The notes under the pieces were generated by a model, which was not told the origin of the DNA, searched no databases, and was given only the letters and a program-made list of their open reading frames with translations. A stretch of DNA of 64,000 nucleotides, from the NCBI GenBank assembly GCA_024404145.1, contig JAKSQK010000001.1:248001-312000 (forward strand), in the 5' to 3' direction. Position numbers and translations under genes: made by a program. Shown here one piece after another: positions 1 to 9,155 of this stretch. Numbering within the stretch: the first letter of the stretch is position 1; each line of letters starts with the position of its first letter. The stretch is from Clostridia bacterium. Lineage in GTDB: Bacteria > Bacillota > Clostridia > Oscillospirales > Acutalibacteraceae.

Positions 1-1472
1 ATTCAAGAGAAGATTTAATCGCAAGACCCATACTTAAAGAGGTTAAAGAAAGACTTTCGTTTCTTTCAAGCGTAGGTCTTGAATACTTGTCGCTTTCCCG
101 TTCTGCCGGAACTCTTTCGGGCGGAGAAGCGCAGAGAATTCGTCTTGCAACCCAAATAGGTTCGGCTCTTTGCGGAGTTTTGTATATTCTGGATGAACCG
201 AGTATAGGTCTTCATCAAAGGGATAACGAGCGTCTTCTTGCTACCCTTAAAAAGTTAAGAGACCTCGGCAATACTCTGATAGTTGTAGAACACGACGAGG
301 ATACAATGCGAGAGGCGGATTTTATTGTCGATATAGGTCCCGGCGCCGGAATTCACGGCGGTGAGGTTGTATATACGGGAACTCCGGCTAATCTATTGAA
401 ATGTAAAAACTCCGTTACTGCCGATTATCTTACCGGAAGAAAGAAAATCCCCGTTCCCAAAACCCGAAGGCAGGGAAACGGAAACTTCCTTACGGTAAAG
501 GGCGCAAAAGAAAACAACCTTAAAAATATTGATGTTGATATTCCGCTTGGAAAACTTGTCTTGATAACGGGTGTTTCCGGAAGCGGAAAGTCATCTCTTG
601 TAAACGATATTCTTTATAATGTTCTGGCAAACAAACTTAACAAAGCAAAAACTATTGCGGGAGATTATAAGTCGATAGAAGGGGTAGAAAATTTAGATAA
701 GGTTATAAATATAGACCAGTCTCCGATAGGCAGAACTCCCCGAAGTAATCCGGCAACATATACCGGTGTTTTTACCGATATAAGAGAACTTTTTGCTTCA
801 ACAAAAGAGGCAAAAGCCAAAGGATATAATGCCGGTAGATTTTCCTTTAATGTTAAGGGCGGACGATGCGAAGCGTGTCAGGGCGACGGCATTGTGAAAA
901 TCGAGATGCATTTTTTACCGGATATTTATGTACCCTGCGATGTTTGCGAAGGTGCAAGGTATAACAAAGAAACTCTGGGAATTTTATTTAAGGGTAAAAG
1001 CATTTATGATGTTCTCGAAATGTCGGTTGAAGAAGGTATGCATTTCTTTGAAGCCCATCCAAGAATTTATAAAAAACTTAAAACCCTTTACGATGTCGGT
1101 CTTGGCTATATAAAAATCGGCCAACCTGCAACAACCCTTTCGGGCGGAGAAGCGCAGAGGGTTAAACTTGCAACCGAACTTTCAAAAAGGTCAACAGGAA
1201 AAACCATTTATATTCTTGATGAGCCGACTACGGGGCTTCATACCGCCGATGTTCACCGACTTGTTGAAATACTTGAACGCCTTGTTGATTCCGGCAATAC
1301 CGTTTTGGTAATCGAGCATAATCTTGATGTTATTAAGGTTGCAGATTATATTATCGATTTAGGGCCTGAGGGCGGTAATAACGGGGGAACGGTTGTTTGT
1401 TCGGGAACGCCCGAAGAGGTATGCAAATGCAAAAAATCTTATACGGGTCAATTCCTTAAAAAGATGTTATAA
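1..1472 (+). CDS. uvrA: UvrA excinuclease ABC subunit A, C-terminal half (5' end outside window)
   Basis: This is the damage-recognition ATPase of nucleotide excision repair, which works with UvrB and UvrC in the cytoplasm. The frame is open from base 3, giving 489 visible residues of a family that is usually about 940 long, so the N-terminal half lies upstream. Visible parts are the first ABC signature (LSGGEAQR, near base 115) with its Walker B ([11 protein letters not shown]), the second Walker A (GVSGSGKSS, near base 570), a zinc module with two CxxC pairs (CEAC and CDVC, near 870-950), and the second LSGGEAQR with [10 protein letters not shown]. The identification is secure. No terminator is evident before the next gene. 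Confidence 0.97.
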   Translation, partial: SREDLIARPILKEVKERLSFLSSVGLEYLSLSRSAGTLSGGEAQRIRLATQIGSALCGVLYILDEPSIGLHQRDNERLLATLKKLRDLGNTLIVVEHDEDTMREADFIVDIGPGAGIHGGEVVYTGTPANLLKCKNSVTADYLTGRKKIPVPKTRRQGNGNFLTVKGAKENNLKNIDVDIPLGKLVLITGVSGSGKSSLVNDILYNVLANKLNKAKTIAGDYKSIEGVENLDKVINIDQSPIGRTPRSNPATYTGVFTDIRELFASTKEAKAKGYNAGRFSFNVKGGRCEACQGDGIVKIEMHFLPDIYVPCDVCEGARYNKETLGILFKGKSIYDVLEMSVEEGMHFFEAHPRIYKKLKTLYDVGLGYIKIGQPATTLSGGEAQRVKLATELSKRSTGKTIYILDEPTTGLHTADVHRLVEILERLVDSGNTVLVIEHNLDVIKVADYIIDLGPEGGNNGGTVVCSGTPEEVCKCKKSYTGQFLKKML

Positions 1473-1537
1473 TTTACACATTATTAAACATTTCTAAATG
1501 TATTTTGATACAATATGATAAAGGCGGTGGGATAAAG

Positions 1538-2380
1538 GTGTTCGGTTATGTTAAAATTTCAAAAGGCGAATTAAAAATAAAAGAATATGACACCTATAAA
1601 GCCGTATACTGTTCTTTATGTAAACGGCTCGGAAAAAACTACGGCTTTTTATCTCGGCTGACGCTTAGTTATGACTTCACATTTTTGGCGCTTCTAAATA
1701 TGTCGCTTAAAGAAAAATGCGAGGGGTATAAACTCGGCAGATGCGCCTTTAACCCTATAAAAAAATGCAACTACTGTATTGATACCGATTTTTTGGAAAT
1801 GCCGAGTGCGGCTGCCATTATAATGCTTTATTATAAGATACTCGATAATATTTCCGATGAAAAAGGGCTTAAAAAGCTTGGGTTTATGCTTATTAAACCT
1901 ATTTACAAGAGAGCATATAATAAAGCGAAAAAAAGTTATCCCGAAATAAGCGAAATCATTTCGGAATATATACGGGCGCAATATGAACTCGAAAAGAGCA
2001 AATGTTTGTCGATTGATGAAATATGCGACCCGACGGCAAAGGCGCTTTCTGAAATTCTTGCTTTTTGCAGCGATGATGCTAATCAAAAAAGAATTCTCGA
2101 AAGACTTGGCTACTGCTTGGGCAAATACATTTATTTGATGGATGCTTTTTGCGATTTTCCGCAAGATAAACAAAATGGCAATTACAATATAATAAATCTT
2201 CTTGACGGCGAGGATTCCTTCGACAGAATAGAAAAGCAGATTTATTACTGTATAAACGAAGCCGCAAAGGCGTTTGAACTGCTTAGCGTTAAGCGGTATA
2301 AAACAATACTTGGAAATATTATCTATTTAGGACTTGAAGATACATACTTAAAGGAGAAAAACAATGAAAAATCCGTATGA
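1538..2380 (+). CDS. DUF5685-family protein
   Basis: This 280-residue protein resembles the uncharacterised DUF5685 family of Clostridia; no function is known to me. A GTG start at 1538 is chosen over an ATG at 1505 because an AAGGCGGTGGG ribosome site lies at 1521-1531 and the resulting N-terminus ([17 protein letters not shown]) is the family's usual opening. Conserved-looking cysteines occur in YCSLCKRLG near the start and in [12 protein letters not shown] around residue 70, which suggests metal binding but does not prove it. The end overlaps the next gene by 17 bases, so the two are probably translated together. The J-domain neighbour hints at a shared folding or assembly role; that is inference. 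Confidence 0.8.
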   Translation: MFGYVKISKGELKIKEYDTYKAVYCSLCKRLGKNYGFLSRLTLSYDFTFLALLNMSLKEKCEGYKLGRCAFNPIKKCNYCIDTDFLEMPSAAAIIMLYYKILDNISDEKGLKKLGFMLIKPIYKRAYNKAKKSYPEISEIISEYIRAQYELEKSKCLSIDEICDPTAKALSEILAFCSDDANQKRILERLGYCLGKYIYLMDAFCDFPQDKQNGNYNIINLLDGEDSFDRIEKQIYYCINEAAKAFELLSVKRYKTILGNIIYLGLEDTYLKEKNNEKSV

Positions 2381-2966
2381 AGTTTTAGGTGTTTCGAAAA
2401 ATGCAAGTGAGGAGCAAATTAAGAATGCTTACCGTGAACTTGCGAGGAAGTACCACCCCGACAATTATGCCGATAATCCTCTTTCCGACCTTGCAAGTGA
2501 AAAGATGCAGGAAATAAACGATGCCTATGATTCAATAATGAATGAGCGCCGTTTCGGAAAGAAAAAGGCAAACGGCGGTTACAGCACCGAAAATTCCGAT
2601 TTCCCCGAAATTGTATCTCTTATTAACGGCGGAAGATACGAACAGGCGCAAGAGTTACTTGACGGCATCTCTCCCTCTTTGAGAAATGCAGAATGGTATT
2701 ATCTTAACGGCAGGGTGCTTTATGCACGAGGTTGGTTTGATCAGGCGTACACAAGCTATGCAACTGCTACAAGAATGGACCCATCAAACGCAGAATACCG
2801 CAATGCAATGCATAATGCCCAAAAGCAGAGCGGTTCGCAGTATAATCCATACCGTCCTTACGGTAATTCGGGCGGCGACTGTAATACCTGCGATATGTGT
2901 CAAACACTTATTTGCGCTGACTGTTGCTGTGAATGTATGGGCGGCGACCTTATACCTTGTTGCTGA
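2364..2966 (+). CDS. J-domain protein with TPR-like region and cysteine-rich tail
   Basis: This 200-residue protein is an Hsp70 co-chaperone candidate. Residues 1-63 form a J domain with the diagnostic HPD at 31-33 inside YHPDN. It lacks the G/F-rich region, zinc fingers and C-terminal beta domains of DnaJ itself, so it is not the housekeeping dnaJ. Residues about 75-150 read as tetratricopeptide helices (for example [20 protein letters not shown]). The last 30 residues hold ten cysteines, including CCCEC and a terminal CC, which could bind metal or be lipid-modified. It starts inside the upstream DUF5685 gene, and the next gene begins one base after its stop, so all three appear co-transcribed. 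Confidence 0.88.
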   Translation: MKNPYEVLGVSKNASEEQIKNAYRELARKYHPDNYADNPLSDLASEKMQEINDAYDSIMNERRFGKKKANGGYSTENSDFPEIVSLINGGRYEQAQELLDGISPSLRNAEWYYLNGRVLYARGWFDQAYTSYATATRMDPSNAEYRNAMHNAQKQSGSQYNPYRPYGNSGGDCNTCDMCQTLICADCCCECMGGDLIPCC

Positions 2967-2967
2967 T

Positions 2968-3495
2968 ATGAAAAAGTCAAATAAAATCACTCTTTGCGCA
3001 ATATGTTCTGCGCTTTCGGTTGTTTTTATGATGCTCGGTTATTTTCCGTATTTAACCTATGCCGTTCCTGCGGTGGCGGGGATTATTGTTATGATTCCCT
3101 TTATCGAAATCGGAATGTCTTATGCCTTCTCATCGTATATTGTAAGTTCGGTATTGGTATTATTTTTTGCCGAGCCCGAAACAAAAGTTTTGTATATCGT
3201 TTTGTTCGGCTATTATCCTATTGTTAAGGCGATTATTGAAAAAATCGGCAAACAGGCAGTCGAGTGGATTATAAAAATCGCCGTTTTTAATTCGGCGGTT
3301 GCGATTTCATATTTTGCGCTTAAATTGTTGACTAATATAGATGTTGACGACTTCGGACCGTTAGGAAAATACGGAGCGGTTATTTTTGTTGCGGTTTGCA
3401 ATATTGCTTTTGTTCTTTACGATATTGCAATTTCAAGAATTTCGTTTGTTTATATTTACAGGTTCAGAAAGAAAATAAATTTTTTCTTTAAGTAG
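2968..3495 (+). CDS. conserved multi-pass membrane protein
   Basis: This 175-residue hydrophobic protein has about five predicted membrane spans. I do not recognise a characterised function. The start is the ATG at 2968, one base after the stop of the J-domain gene; the longer frame beginning at 2686 only overlaps that gene. The N-terminus (MKKSNKITLCAICSALSVV) resembles the first helix of ECF-transporter S components and related small membrane proteins of Clostridia, but no substrate motif is visible. The next gene begins 13 bases downstream behind a GGTGG ribosome site, so it belongs to the same transcript. Confidence 0.75.
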   Translation: MKKSNKITLCAICSALSVVFMMLGYFPYLTYAVPAVAGIIVMIPFIEIGMSYAFSSYIVSSVLVLFFAEPETKVLYIVLFGYYPIVKAIIEKIGKQAVEWIIKIAVFNSAVAISYFALKLLTNIDVDDFGPLGKYGAVIFVAVCNIAFVLYDIAISRISFVYIYRFRKKINFFFK

Positions 3496-3508
3496 CGGTG
3501 GTGAAATA

Positions 3509-4753
3509 ATGAGGAGAATAACTGTTATCGGCGGCGGTGCATCGGGGCTTATGGCGGCAATATCTGCGGCAGGTAATACGGGAAGTTTTGTAACTGTTAT
3601 CGAAAAAAACCAAAGACCTGCCAGAAAACTTATGATAACGGGCAAGGGCAGATGCAATGTAACTAATAACAGCGATGCCGATAATGTTATTAAAAATATC
3701 CCGAAAAACGGCAGATTTCTCTATTCCGTTTTTTCAAGGTTTTCGCCAAAGGATACAATGGAGTTTTTTGAAAACTGCGGAGTTCCCCTTAAAACCGAGA
3801 GAGGAAACCGAGTTTTTCCCGTTTCCGATAAAGCGGTCGATATTGTTGATGCGCTTGTCAATAAAGCCAAATCGTTAAATGTTAAAATAATCGAATCGTC
3901 GGCAACCGAGATTCTTTGTAAAAACGGCAGAGTTTTTGCCGTTAGATTAGAAGATAATACCGAGATTTCTTCCGATTCGGTTATAATTTCTACGGGCGGA
4001 ATGTCCTATCCGCTGACCGGCTCAACAGGTGATGGATACAAGTTTGCAAAAGATTTAGGGCATACCGTTACCGAGATTTATCCTTCGTTAGTTCCTCTCG
4101 AATGTCATGAAGGATTTTGCTCAAATCTTTCGGGGCTTTCGCTTAAAAACATAACGGCTTCTTTTTTTTATGAGGGCGATAAAAAGCCCGTTTTTGAGGA
4201 ACAAGGGGAACTTTTGTTTACTCATTTCGGAATATCCGGCCCTTTAACCCTTTCGGCATCTGCTCATTTAAGAGACATAAAAAACAAAAACTGTTATTGT
4301 TTAATCGACCTTAAACCGGCGCTTACGGCAGAGCAACTTGATAAACGGCTGATTAGAGATTTTTCGGACGAACTCAATAAAGATTTTTCAAATTCTCTCG
4401 GTGCTTTGTTGCCGAAAAGTTTAATTCCGATTATTGTTAAACTTTCGGGAATAGCGCCTGATATAAAGGTAAATCAAATAACAAAAGAGCAACGGCAAAT
4501 TCTCATAAAACTTATAAAACAATTCAAACTACATATAATAGGCACAAGACCAATAGAAGAAGCAATAATAACAAGCGGCGGTGTTTCGGTTAAGGAAATA
4601 GACCCGAAAACAATGCAGTCAAAACTGATAAACGGATTATTCTTTGCGGGTGAAGTAATTGATGTTGATGCATATACCGGCGGATATAATCTTCAAATTG
4701 CTTTTTCAACGGGTTATGTTGCGGGAATAAATGCAGCAAAAGAAAGGAATTAG
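3509..4753 (+). CDS. BaiN/HI0933-family FAD-dependent oxidoreductase
   Basis: This 414-residue flavoprotein is of the HI0933-like family, in which BaiN of bile-acid dehydroxylators is the named member. The N-terminus carries the dinucleotide-binding GGGASG motif (residues 8-13), then the family-typical KLMITGKGRCNVTN segment. The C-terminal flavin-binding segment (TGGYNLQIAFSTGYVAG) is intact. The family is widespread and mostly of unknown substrate, so bile-acid reduction should not be inferred from the name. The start ATG has a GCGGTGGTG ribosome site. The end abuts cmk, and occurrence just before cmk is common in Clostridia as far as I know. Confidence 0.88.
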   Translation: MRRITVIGGGASGLMAAISAAGNTGSFVTVIEKNQRPARKLMITGKGRCNVTNNSDADNVIKNIPKNGRFLYSVFSRFSPKDTMEFFENCGVPLKTERGNRVFPVSDKAVDIVDALVNKAKSLNVKIIESSATEILCKNGRVFAVRLEDNTEISSDSVIISTGGMSYPLTGSTGDGYKFAKDLGHTVTEIYPSLVPLECHEGFCSNLSGLSLKNITASFFYEGDKKPVFEEQGELLFTHFGISGPLTLSASAHLRDIKNKNCYCLIDLKPALTAEQLDKRLIRDFSDELNKDFSNSLGALLPKSLIPIIVKLSGIAPDIKVNQITKEQRQILIKLIKQFKLHIIGTRPIEEAIITSGGVSVKEIDPKTMQSKLINGLFFAGEVIDVDAYTGGYNLQIAFSTGYVAGINAAKERN

Positions 4754-4757
4754 AATT

Positions 4758-5429
4758 ATGATTTCAATAGCACTTGACGGCCCTGCCGGAGCAGGAAAAA
4801 GTACGGTTGCGAAGGGTGTTGCAAAGGAACTCGGATATATTTATGTTGATACCGGCGCACTTTACCGTGCGGTAGGCCTTCATTTTTTAAGAAAGGGAAT
4901 TGATACAAATCTCAACTGCGATGTTGAGGCAGAACTCAAAGAGATAAGTATTGATATAAAATTTGTTAAAAATGAGCAAAAGGTTTTTCTTAACGGAGAA
5001 GATGTTTCAAATGAAATCAGAACTCCCGATGCTTCAATGATGGCTTCTGCCGTTTCGGCTAAACCGCCTGTAAGAGCGTTCTTACTTGAAATGCAAAGGA
5101 AACTCGCAAGAGAAAATAATGTTCTTATGGACGGCAGAGATATAGGAACAGTTGTTTTGCCTAATGCAACACTTAAATTTTTCGTTACTGCATCGGCGGA
5201 AGAAAGAGCCAACAGAAGATATAAGGAACTGATAGAAAAGGGAATGAAAGTAGAATACAGCGAGGTTTATGACGATATCGTTACAAGGGATTATAACGAT
5301 TCTCATAGAGAAATTGCCCCCTTAAAACCTGCCGAAGATTCAATTATGTTTGATACGACGGGGAATACCCTCGAAGAATCTATCGAACTTCTTAAAACTG
5401 CTATAAACGAAAGGCTTGAAAGCAAGTGA
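4758..5429 (+). CDS. cmk: (d)CMP kinase
   Basis: Phosphorylates CMP and dCMP to the diphosphates with ATP, in pyrimidine salvage and DNA precursor supply. The protein is 223 residues, the family's normal length. The P-loop GPAGAGKST sits at residues 8-16, followed by YVDTGALYRAVG and MDGRDIGTVV, which bind the nucleotide. The ATG at 4758 is preferred over an upstream in-frame ATG at 4731 because AGAAAGGA lies just before it and the earlier one falls inside the preceding gene. The stop overlaps the GTG of ispH-rpsA (GTGA), which suggests translational coupling. Confidence 0.95.
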   Translation: MISIALDGPAGAGKSTVAKGVAKELGYIYVDTGALYRAVGLHFLRKGIDTNLNCDVEAELKEISIDIKFVKNEQKVFLNGEDVSNEIRTPDASMMASAVSAKPPVRAFLLEMQRKLARENNVLMDGRDIGTVVLPNATLKFFVTASAEERANRRYKELIEKGMKVEYSEVYDDIVTRDYNDSHREIAPLKPAEDSIMFDTTGNTLEESIELLKTAINERLESK

Positions 5430-7567
5430 AAATAACCGTTGCAAAAACCGCCGGATTTTGTTTTGGTGTTAACCGTGCGGTTACAACCGTATATGACCTT
5501 TTGGAAAGCGGAAAAAAGGTTTGTACGCTCGGGCCCATAATTCATAATCCTCAACTTGTTGAAGAACTCAGCAAAAAAGGAACGAGGATAGTTGATAATC
5601 CAAAAGAAGTTAAAAAAGACGAGGTTCTTGTTATCCGCTCCCATGGTGTTCCCGCCGAAACCTTAAAACTTGCAAACAGTATGGGTGTTGAAACAGTAGA
5701 TGCAACCTGCCCGTTTGTATCAAAAATTCATAATATCGTTTTTGAGCAGAGCCAAAAAGGCGATTTGATTTTTATTGCAGGAGATAAAAATCATAGTGAA
5801 GTTATAGGGATTATGGGGCATAGCAATACCGAAGTTTTTGTTTTTTCCGATATAGAAGAACTTGAAGAAATCGCAAAAAACAACCCCGAAATTTCCCAAA
5901 ATAGTATAACTGTGGTAGCTCAAACGACATTTAATGCAAAAAAATGGGCAGATATTCAAAAAATTTTCAAAAAACTATATACAAATGCAAAAATATTTGA
6001 TACAATATGTAATGCAACTTCGGCAAGACAAAACGAAGCGCTGATGCTTTCGAAAACAAACGATGCTATGGTCGTTATAGGGGGTAGGCAAAGTTCTAAT
6101 ACTGCAAAACTTTTTGAGGTTTGCAGTTCGTTTTGTAAGAAGACCTATCTAATTCAAACCGCCGATGAAATTTCATTTGACTGGTTTGAAGGTGTAAGGT
6201 CGGTCGGCGTTGTCGCTGGTGCTTCGACACCGGCGCGTATCATAAAGGAGGTAACTATTACCATGTCGGAAAATTTACAACTGGTAGACGAACAGACGGA
6301 GGGAATTGAAACTGTTCAAAAAAGCTTCGAGGAAATGACGGACGAGGAAGCATTTGAGGCTTCTCTCAGCAATTTAACGGGAGATCAAAAAGTAGTCGGA
6401 ACCGTACTTGCAGTAAATCCTACCGAAGTTCAAGTTGACTTTGGCAGAGGAATTACAGGTTACATAGCTGCATCTGAATTCTCACTTGATCCAGACGTTA
6501 AGCTTGAGGAAGAAGTTAAGATCGGAGATACTTATAATCTGATAATTATGAGAATTAACGATCAGGAAGGAACTGCAATGCTTTCAAAACGCCGCTTTGA
6601 TGCTATTGCCGGTTGGGATAATATAGTCGCAGCCAAAGAATCAGGCGAAGTTTTAACAGGCGTTGTTCGTGATGTTGTCAAGGGTGGCGTAGTTGTTTTT
6701 GTAAACAATGTTCGTGTATTTATCCCCGGCTCACAAGCAACAATGTCGAGAAATGATTCTCTTGAAGAATTAAAGGGCAAAGAGGTTTCTTTCCGCATTA
6801 TCGAAATCGGCAGAGGCCGCAGAGCACTCGGTTCTATCAAATCTGTTCTCAGAGAAGATCGCAAAGCCGCAGAAGAAAAGATTTGGAGTTCTATTGCTGT
6901 CGGCGACCGCTTTAAGGGCACGGTTCGTTCTATTACAACCTACGGTGCTTTCGTTGATTTAGGCGGAGTTGACGGAATGGTTCATATTTCCGAACTTTCT
7001 TGGTCAAGAATCAAAAATCCTTCGGAAGTTGTTTCTGTCGGCGATGAAATTGATGTTTATGTTAAGGCAATTGATGCCGAAAAGAGAAAAATATCATTGG
7101 GATATAAGGACCCCGCTGATAATCCTTGGACTAAGTTTACAACCGAATTCAATGTTGAAGATGTTGTTAAGGTTACAATAGTCAGTCTTACAACCTACGG
7201 TGCATTCGCAAGAATAATTCCCGGTGTTGACGGTCTTATCCATATTTCTCAAATTGCCGATAAACATATCGCCAAACCGCAGGACGAACTTACAGTAGGT
7301 CAAGAGGTTGATGCAAAGATTATCGCCATTGATACCGATAAGAAGCGTGTCAGTCTTTCAATTCGTGCTTTGATTCAAAAAGAAGCAGAAGAAAAAGCTG
7401 AGGGCGAAGATGAAGTTGTAGCAACAACTGAGGAAGCCCCGATAGAAGTTCCTGCCGAAACCGCAGAGGAAACCCCTGTTGAAGTTGTTGAGGAAACAGT
7501 AGCAGAAACCCCTGTTGAGGTTGCTGAGGAAGCAGTAGCAGAAACTACCGAAGAAACAGCAGAATAA
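5426..7567 (+). CDS. ispH-rpsA: IspH - ribosomal protein S1 fusion
   Basis: A single 713-residue frame joins two proteins. Residues 1-279 are IspH, the iron-sulfur enzyme that makes IPP and DMAPP from HMBPP at the end of the MEP pathway; cluster cysteines are C12, C95 and C195, with H40, H73, H123 and E125 also in place. Residues 280-713 are an S1-type protein with four S1 RNA-binding domains at about 321-390, 407-476, 494-562 and 578-648, then an acidic tail of VEE/AETP repeats. The fusion is known in Clostridia. A strong internal Shine-Dalgarno site (AAAGGAGGT, 6244-6252) precedes an in-frame ATG at 6263, exactly at the S1 boundary, so free S1 may also be made. Translation of the whole starts with GTG overlapping cmk. 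Confidence 0.95.
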   Translation: MKITVAKTAGFCFGVNRAVTTVYDLLESGKKVCTLGPIIHNPQLVEELSKKGTRIVDNPKEVKKDEVLVIRSHGVPAETLKLANSMGVETVDATCPFVSKIHNIVFEQSQKGDLIFIAGDKNHSEVIGIMGHSNTEVFVFSDIEELEEIAKNNPEISQNSITVVAQTTFNAKKWADIQKIFKKLYTNAKIFDTICNATSARQNEALMLSKTNDAMVVIGGRQSSNTAKLFEVCSSFCKKTYLIQTADEISFDWFEGVRSVGVVAGASTPARIIKEVTITMSENLQLVDEQTEGIETVQKSFEEMTDEEAFEASLSNLTGDQKVVGTVLAVNPTEVQVDFGRGITGYIAASEFSLDPDVKLEEEVKIGDTYNLIIMRINDQEGTAMLSKRRFDAIAGWDNIVAAKESGEVLTGVVRDVVKGGVVVFVNNVRVFIPGSQATMSRNDSLEELKGKEVSFRIIEIGRGRRALGSIKSVLREDRKAAEEKIWSSIAVGDRFKGTVRSITTYGAFVDLGGVDGMVHISELSWSRIKNPSEVVSVGDEIDVYVKAIDAEKRKISLGYKDPADNPWTKFTTEFNVEDVVKVTIVSLTTYGAFARIIPGVDGLIHISQIADKHIAKPQDELTVGQEVDAKIIAIDTDKKRVSLSIRALIQKEAEEKAEGEDEVVATTEEAPIEVPAETAEETPVEVVEETVAETPVEVAEEAVAETTEETAE
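6244..6265 (+). promoter_or_regulatory. internal ribosome binding site and start for free S1 protein
   Basis: AAAGGAGGT lies about 11 bases before an in-frame ATG (6263-6265) that encodes residue 280 of the IspH-S1 fusion. It is one of the best ribosome sites in the window and sits at the domain junction, so a separate 434-residue S1 product is plausible. Use of the site is inferred. Confidence 0.6.
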
Positions 7568-7590
7568 TTGTTTTGAAAAACAAATTTTAA

Positions 7591-7625
7591 GAGCCGAAAA
7601 CTTCCGAGTTTTCGGCTCTTTTTTT
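7591..7625 (+). terminator. intrinsic terminator after ispH-rpsA
   Basis: GAGCCGAAAA pairs with TTTTCGGCTC (7609-7618) across a short loop and is followed by a T run. It closes the upstream transcript. Confidence 0.92.
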
Positions 7626-7655
7626 ATCCGCAAAATTATTTTGCGGATTTTTTAT
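7626..7655 (+). terminator. second, back-to-back terminator
   Basis: ATCCGCAAAA and TTTTGCGGAT form a perfect 10-bp stem with a 3-base loop, followed by a T-rich stretch. It begins directly after the first terminator and insulates the division cluster from upstream transcription. Confidence 0.85.
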
Positions 7656-7672
7656 TTTTTTCTAAAAAACAC

Positions 7673-7701
7673 TTGATTTTTTGAGAAAAAGGTATTATAA
7701 T
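7673..7701 (+). promoter_or_regulatory. sigma-A promoter of the division and cell-wall cluster
   Basis: TTGATT (7673-7678) and TATAAT (7696-7701) are separated by 17 bases, about 90 bases before mraZ and right after two terminators. It is the only clear promoter before ftsZ. Confidence 0.85.
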
Positions 7702-7706
7702 ACAAT

Positions 7707-7762
7707 AAAAGTGTGGAAATGTGTAGCGAAATTCCATAAAAGTGGATAACTGTGTGGAAAAT
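7707..7762 (+). promoter_or_regulatory. candidate MraZ operator repeats
   Basis: Between promoter and mraZ lie three GTG-containing repeats: AAAAGTGTGGAAA (7707-7719), AAAAGTGGATAA (about 7738-7749) and TGTGTGGAAAA (7751-7761). MraZ proteins are known to bind tandem GTGG-type repeats ahead of their own gene, so autoregulation is the likely role. Binding is inferred from position and sequence only. Confidence 0.65.
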
Positions 7763-7790
7763 GTTGATAAATTAGAAAGAGGGTGGCAAA

Positions 7791-8216
7791 ATGCTTTACG
7801 GCGGATATCAACATAATATCGATAAGAAGGGCAGACTTGCCATTCCTGCAAAACTTCGTGAACAACTCGGCGAGTCATTTATGATTTGTCGCGGTATATA
7901 CGGCAAGAGATGTTTATGCGTTTATTCATCGGAAGAATGGGATAATCTTGTTGAAAAGATAGGCAGTCTTCCTAATGCAAAGTCAAGTGTTGTTAAGCGT
8001 TTTTTATATGACGGTGCATTTAATGTTGAATTTGATACGCAGGGAAGAATTCTTATTCCGGCAACTTTAAGAGAATATGCCAACCTTGATGGCGAAGCCC
8101 ATATTATAGGAATGGATACCAACCTTGAAATATGGAATACGGGCCTTTGGGAAGAAGAGAATGCGCAATATTCTCCCGAATCGGTTGCTTCTATTGTTGA
8201 AACTTTGGAGTTTTAA
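7791..8216 (+). CDS. mraZ: transcriptional regulator MraZ
   Basis: This 141-residue AbrB-like DNA-binding protein autoregulates the division and cell-wall cluster in bacteria where it has been studied. Two SpoVT/AbrB-type repeats are visible: HNIDKKGRLAIPAKLREQLG near residue 10 and FDTQGRILIPATLREYANLD near residue 85. Length is normal. It is the first gene after the cluster promoter and stands just behind GTG-rich repeats that look like its operator. The rsmH start follows its stop by two bases. Confidence 0.95.
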   Translation: MLYGGYQHNIDKKGRLAIPAKLREQLGESFMICRGIYGKRCLCVYSSEEWDNLVEKIGSLPNAKSSVVKRFLYDGAFNVEFDTQGRILIPATLREYANLDGEAHIIGMDTNLEIWNTGLWEEENAQYSPESVASIVETLEF

Positions 8217-8218
8217 CT

Positions 8219-9139
8219 ATGGAATTTGTGCATAAGTCGGTATTGCTCAATGAAACGGTAAATTCATTAAATATAAAACCTGACGGTATTTATGTTGACG
8301 GAACTGTCGGCGGAGCGGGTCATTCTTCCGAAATTGCAAAAAAACTTTCGAGCGGTCATTTATATGCTTTTGACCGTGATCCCGATGCCGTAAAAATTGC
8401 AACCGAAAGACTTTCGGGATATCCTGCAACTGTTATACACGGCAATTTCGATGAGATGGATAAAAAACTCAAAGAGTTTGGCATAGATTCGGTTGATGGA
8501 ATAATGCTTGATTTGGGGGTTTCCTCATACCAGCTTGATACAGCCGAGAGAGGTTTTTCCTTTCATAAAGATGCTCCGCTTGATATGAGAATGAGCAAGG
8601 AAGGAATAAGCGCAAAAGAAGTTGTGAATAATTACTCTCAAGATGAACTTACGAGAGTTTTGAGAGATTATGGCGAAGAAAAATTTGCATTCAGAATTGC
8701 AAAAGAGATAATAAGAGCAAGAAATATAAAGGAAATTGAAACAACCGCCGAATTAAGCGAAATAATTTCCGATTCGGTGCCTTCGTCTTACAGAAGGGAA
8801 GGCCATCCGGCAAGAAAAAGTTTTCAGGCAATAAGAATAGAGGTAAACGGGGAACTCGAAAGTTTATCGAAAGCCCTCGATAAGGCGTTTGACCTTTTGA
8901 AAAATGGCGGAGTTTTATCGGTGATTACCTTTCATTCGCTTGAAGACAGAATGGTAAAGCAAAAATTCAAAGAATATACAACCGGTTGCATTTGTCCCCC
9001 TGATATTCCGATTTGTGTTTGCGGAAGAACTCCGAAAGGAAAACTTGTAACAAGAAAACCGATAACCGCATCGCAAGAGGAATTGAATGAAAACAAGCGC
9101 AGCAGAAGCGCAAAACTGAGAACTGTATTAAAATTATAA
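8219..9139 (+). CDS. rsmH: 16S rRNA (cytosine-1402 N4)-methyltransferase
   Basis: Methylates N4 of C1402 in the decoding centre of 16S rRNA, using S-adenosylmethionine. At 306 residues it has the usual length. The N-terminal HKSVLLNETVNSL, the SAM-binding DGTVGGAGHSSEIA, the LDLGVSSYQLD block and the C-terminal TFHSLEDRMVKQ are all intact. The start lies two bases after mraZ, which is the conserved arrangement. Confidence 0.96.
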   Translation: MEFVHKSVLLNETVNSLNIKPDGIYVDGTVGGAGHSSEIAKKLSSGHLYAFDRDPDAVKIATERLSGYPATVIHGNFDEMDKKLKEFGIDSVDGIMLDLGVSSYQLDTAERGFSFHKDAPLDMRMSKEGISAKEVVNNYSQDELTRVLRDYGEEKFAFRIAKEIIRARNIKEIETTAELSEIISDSVPSSYRREGHPARKSFQAIRIEVNGELESLSKALDKAFDLLKNGGVLSVITFHSLEDRMVKQKFKEYTTGCICPPDIPICVCGRTPKGKLVTRKPITASQEELNENKRSRSAKLRTVLKL

Positions 9140-9155
9140 AATAAAGGAAAGAAAA

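Noticed and set aside
2686-2967. Upstream extension of the membrane protein into the J-domain gene
   Set aside because: The extension reads the J-domain gene in another frame; the ATG at 2968 gives the expected N-terminus.
7480-7560. Tandem repeats considered as a CRISPR-like or mobile repeat
   Set aside because: They are in-frame codon repeats of the S1 acidic tail; there are no spacers of regular size.
7358-7633. Reverse-strand frame opposite the end of ispH-rpsA
   Set aside because: Its repetitive NRGFC pattern is simply the complement of the acidic VEE/AETP repeats of the S1 tail.
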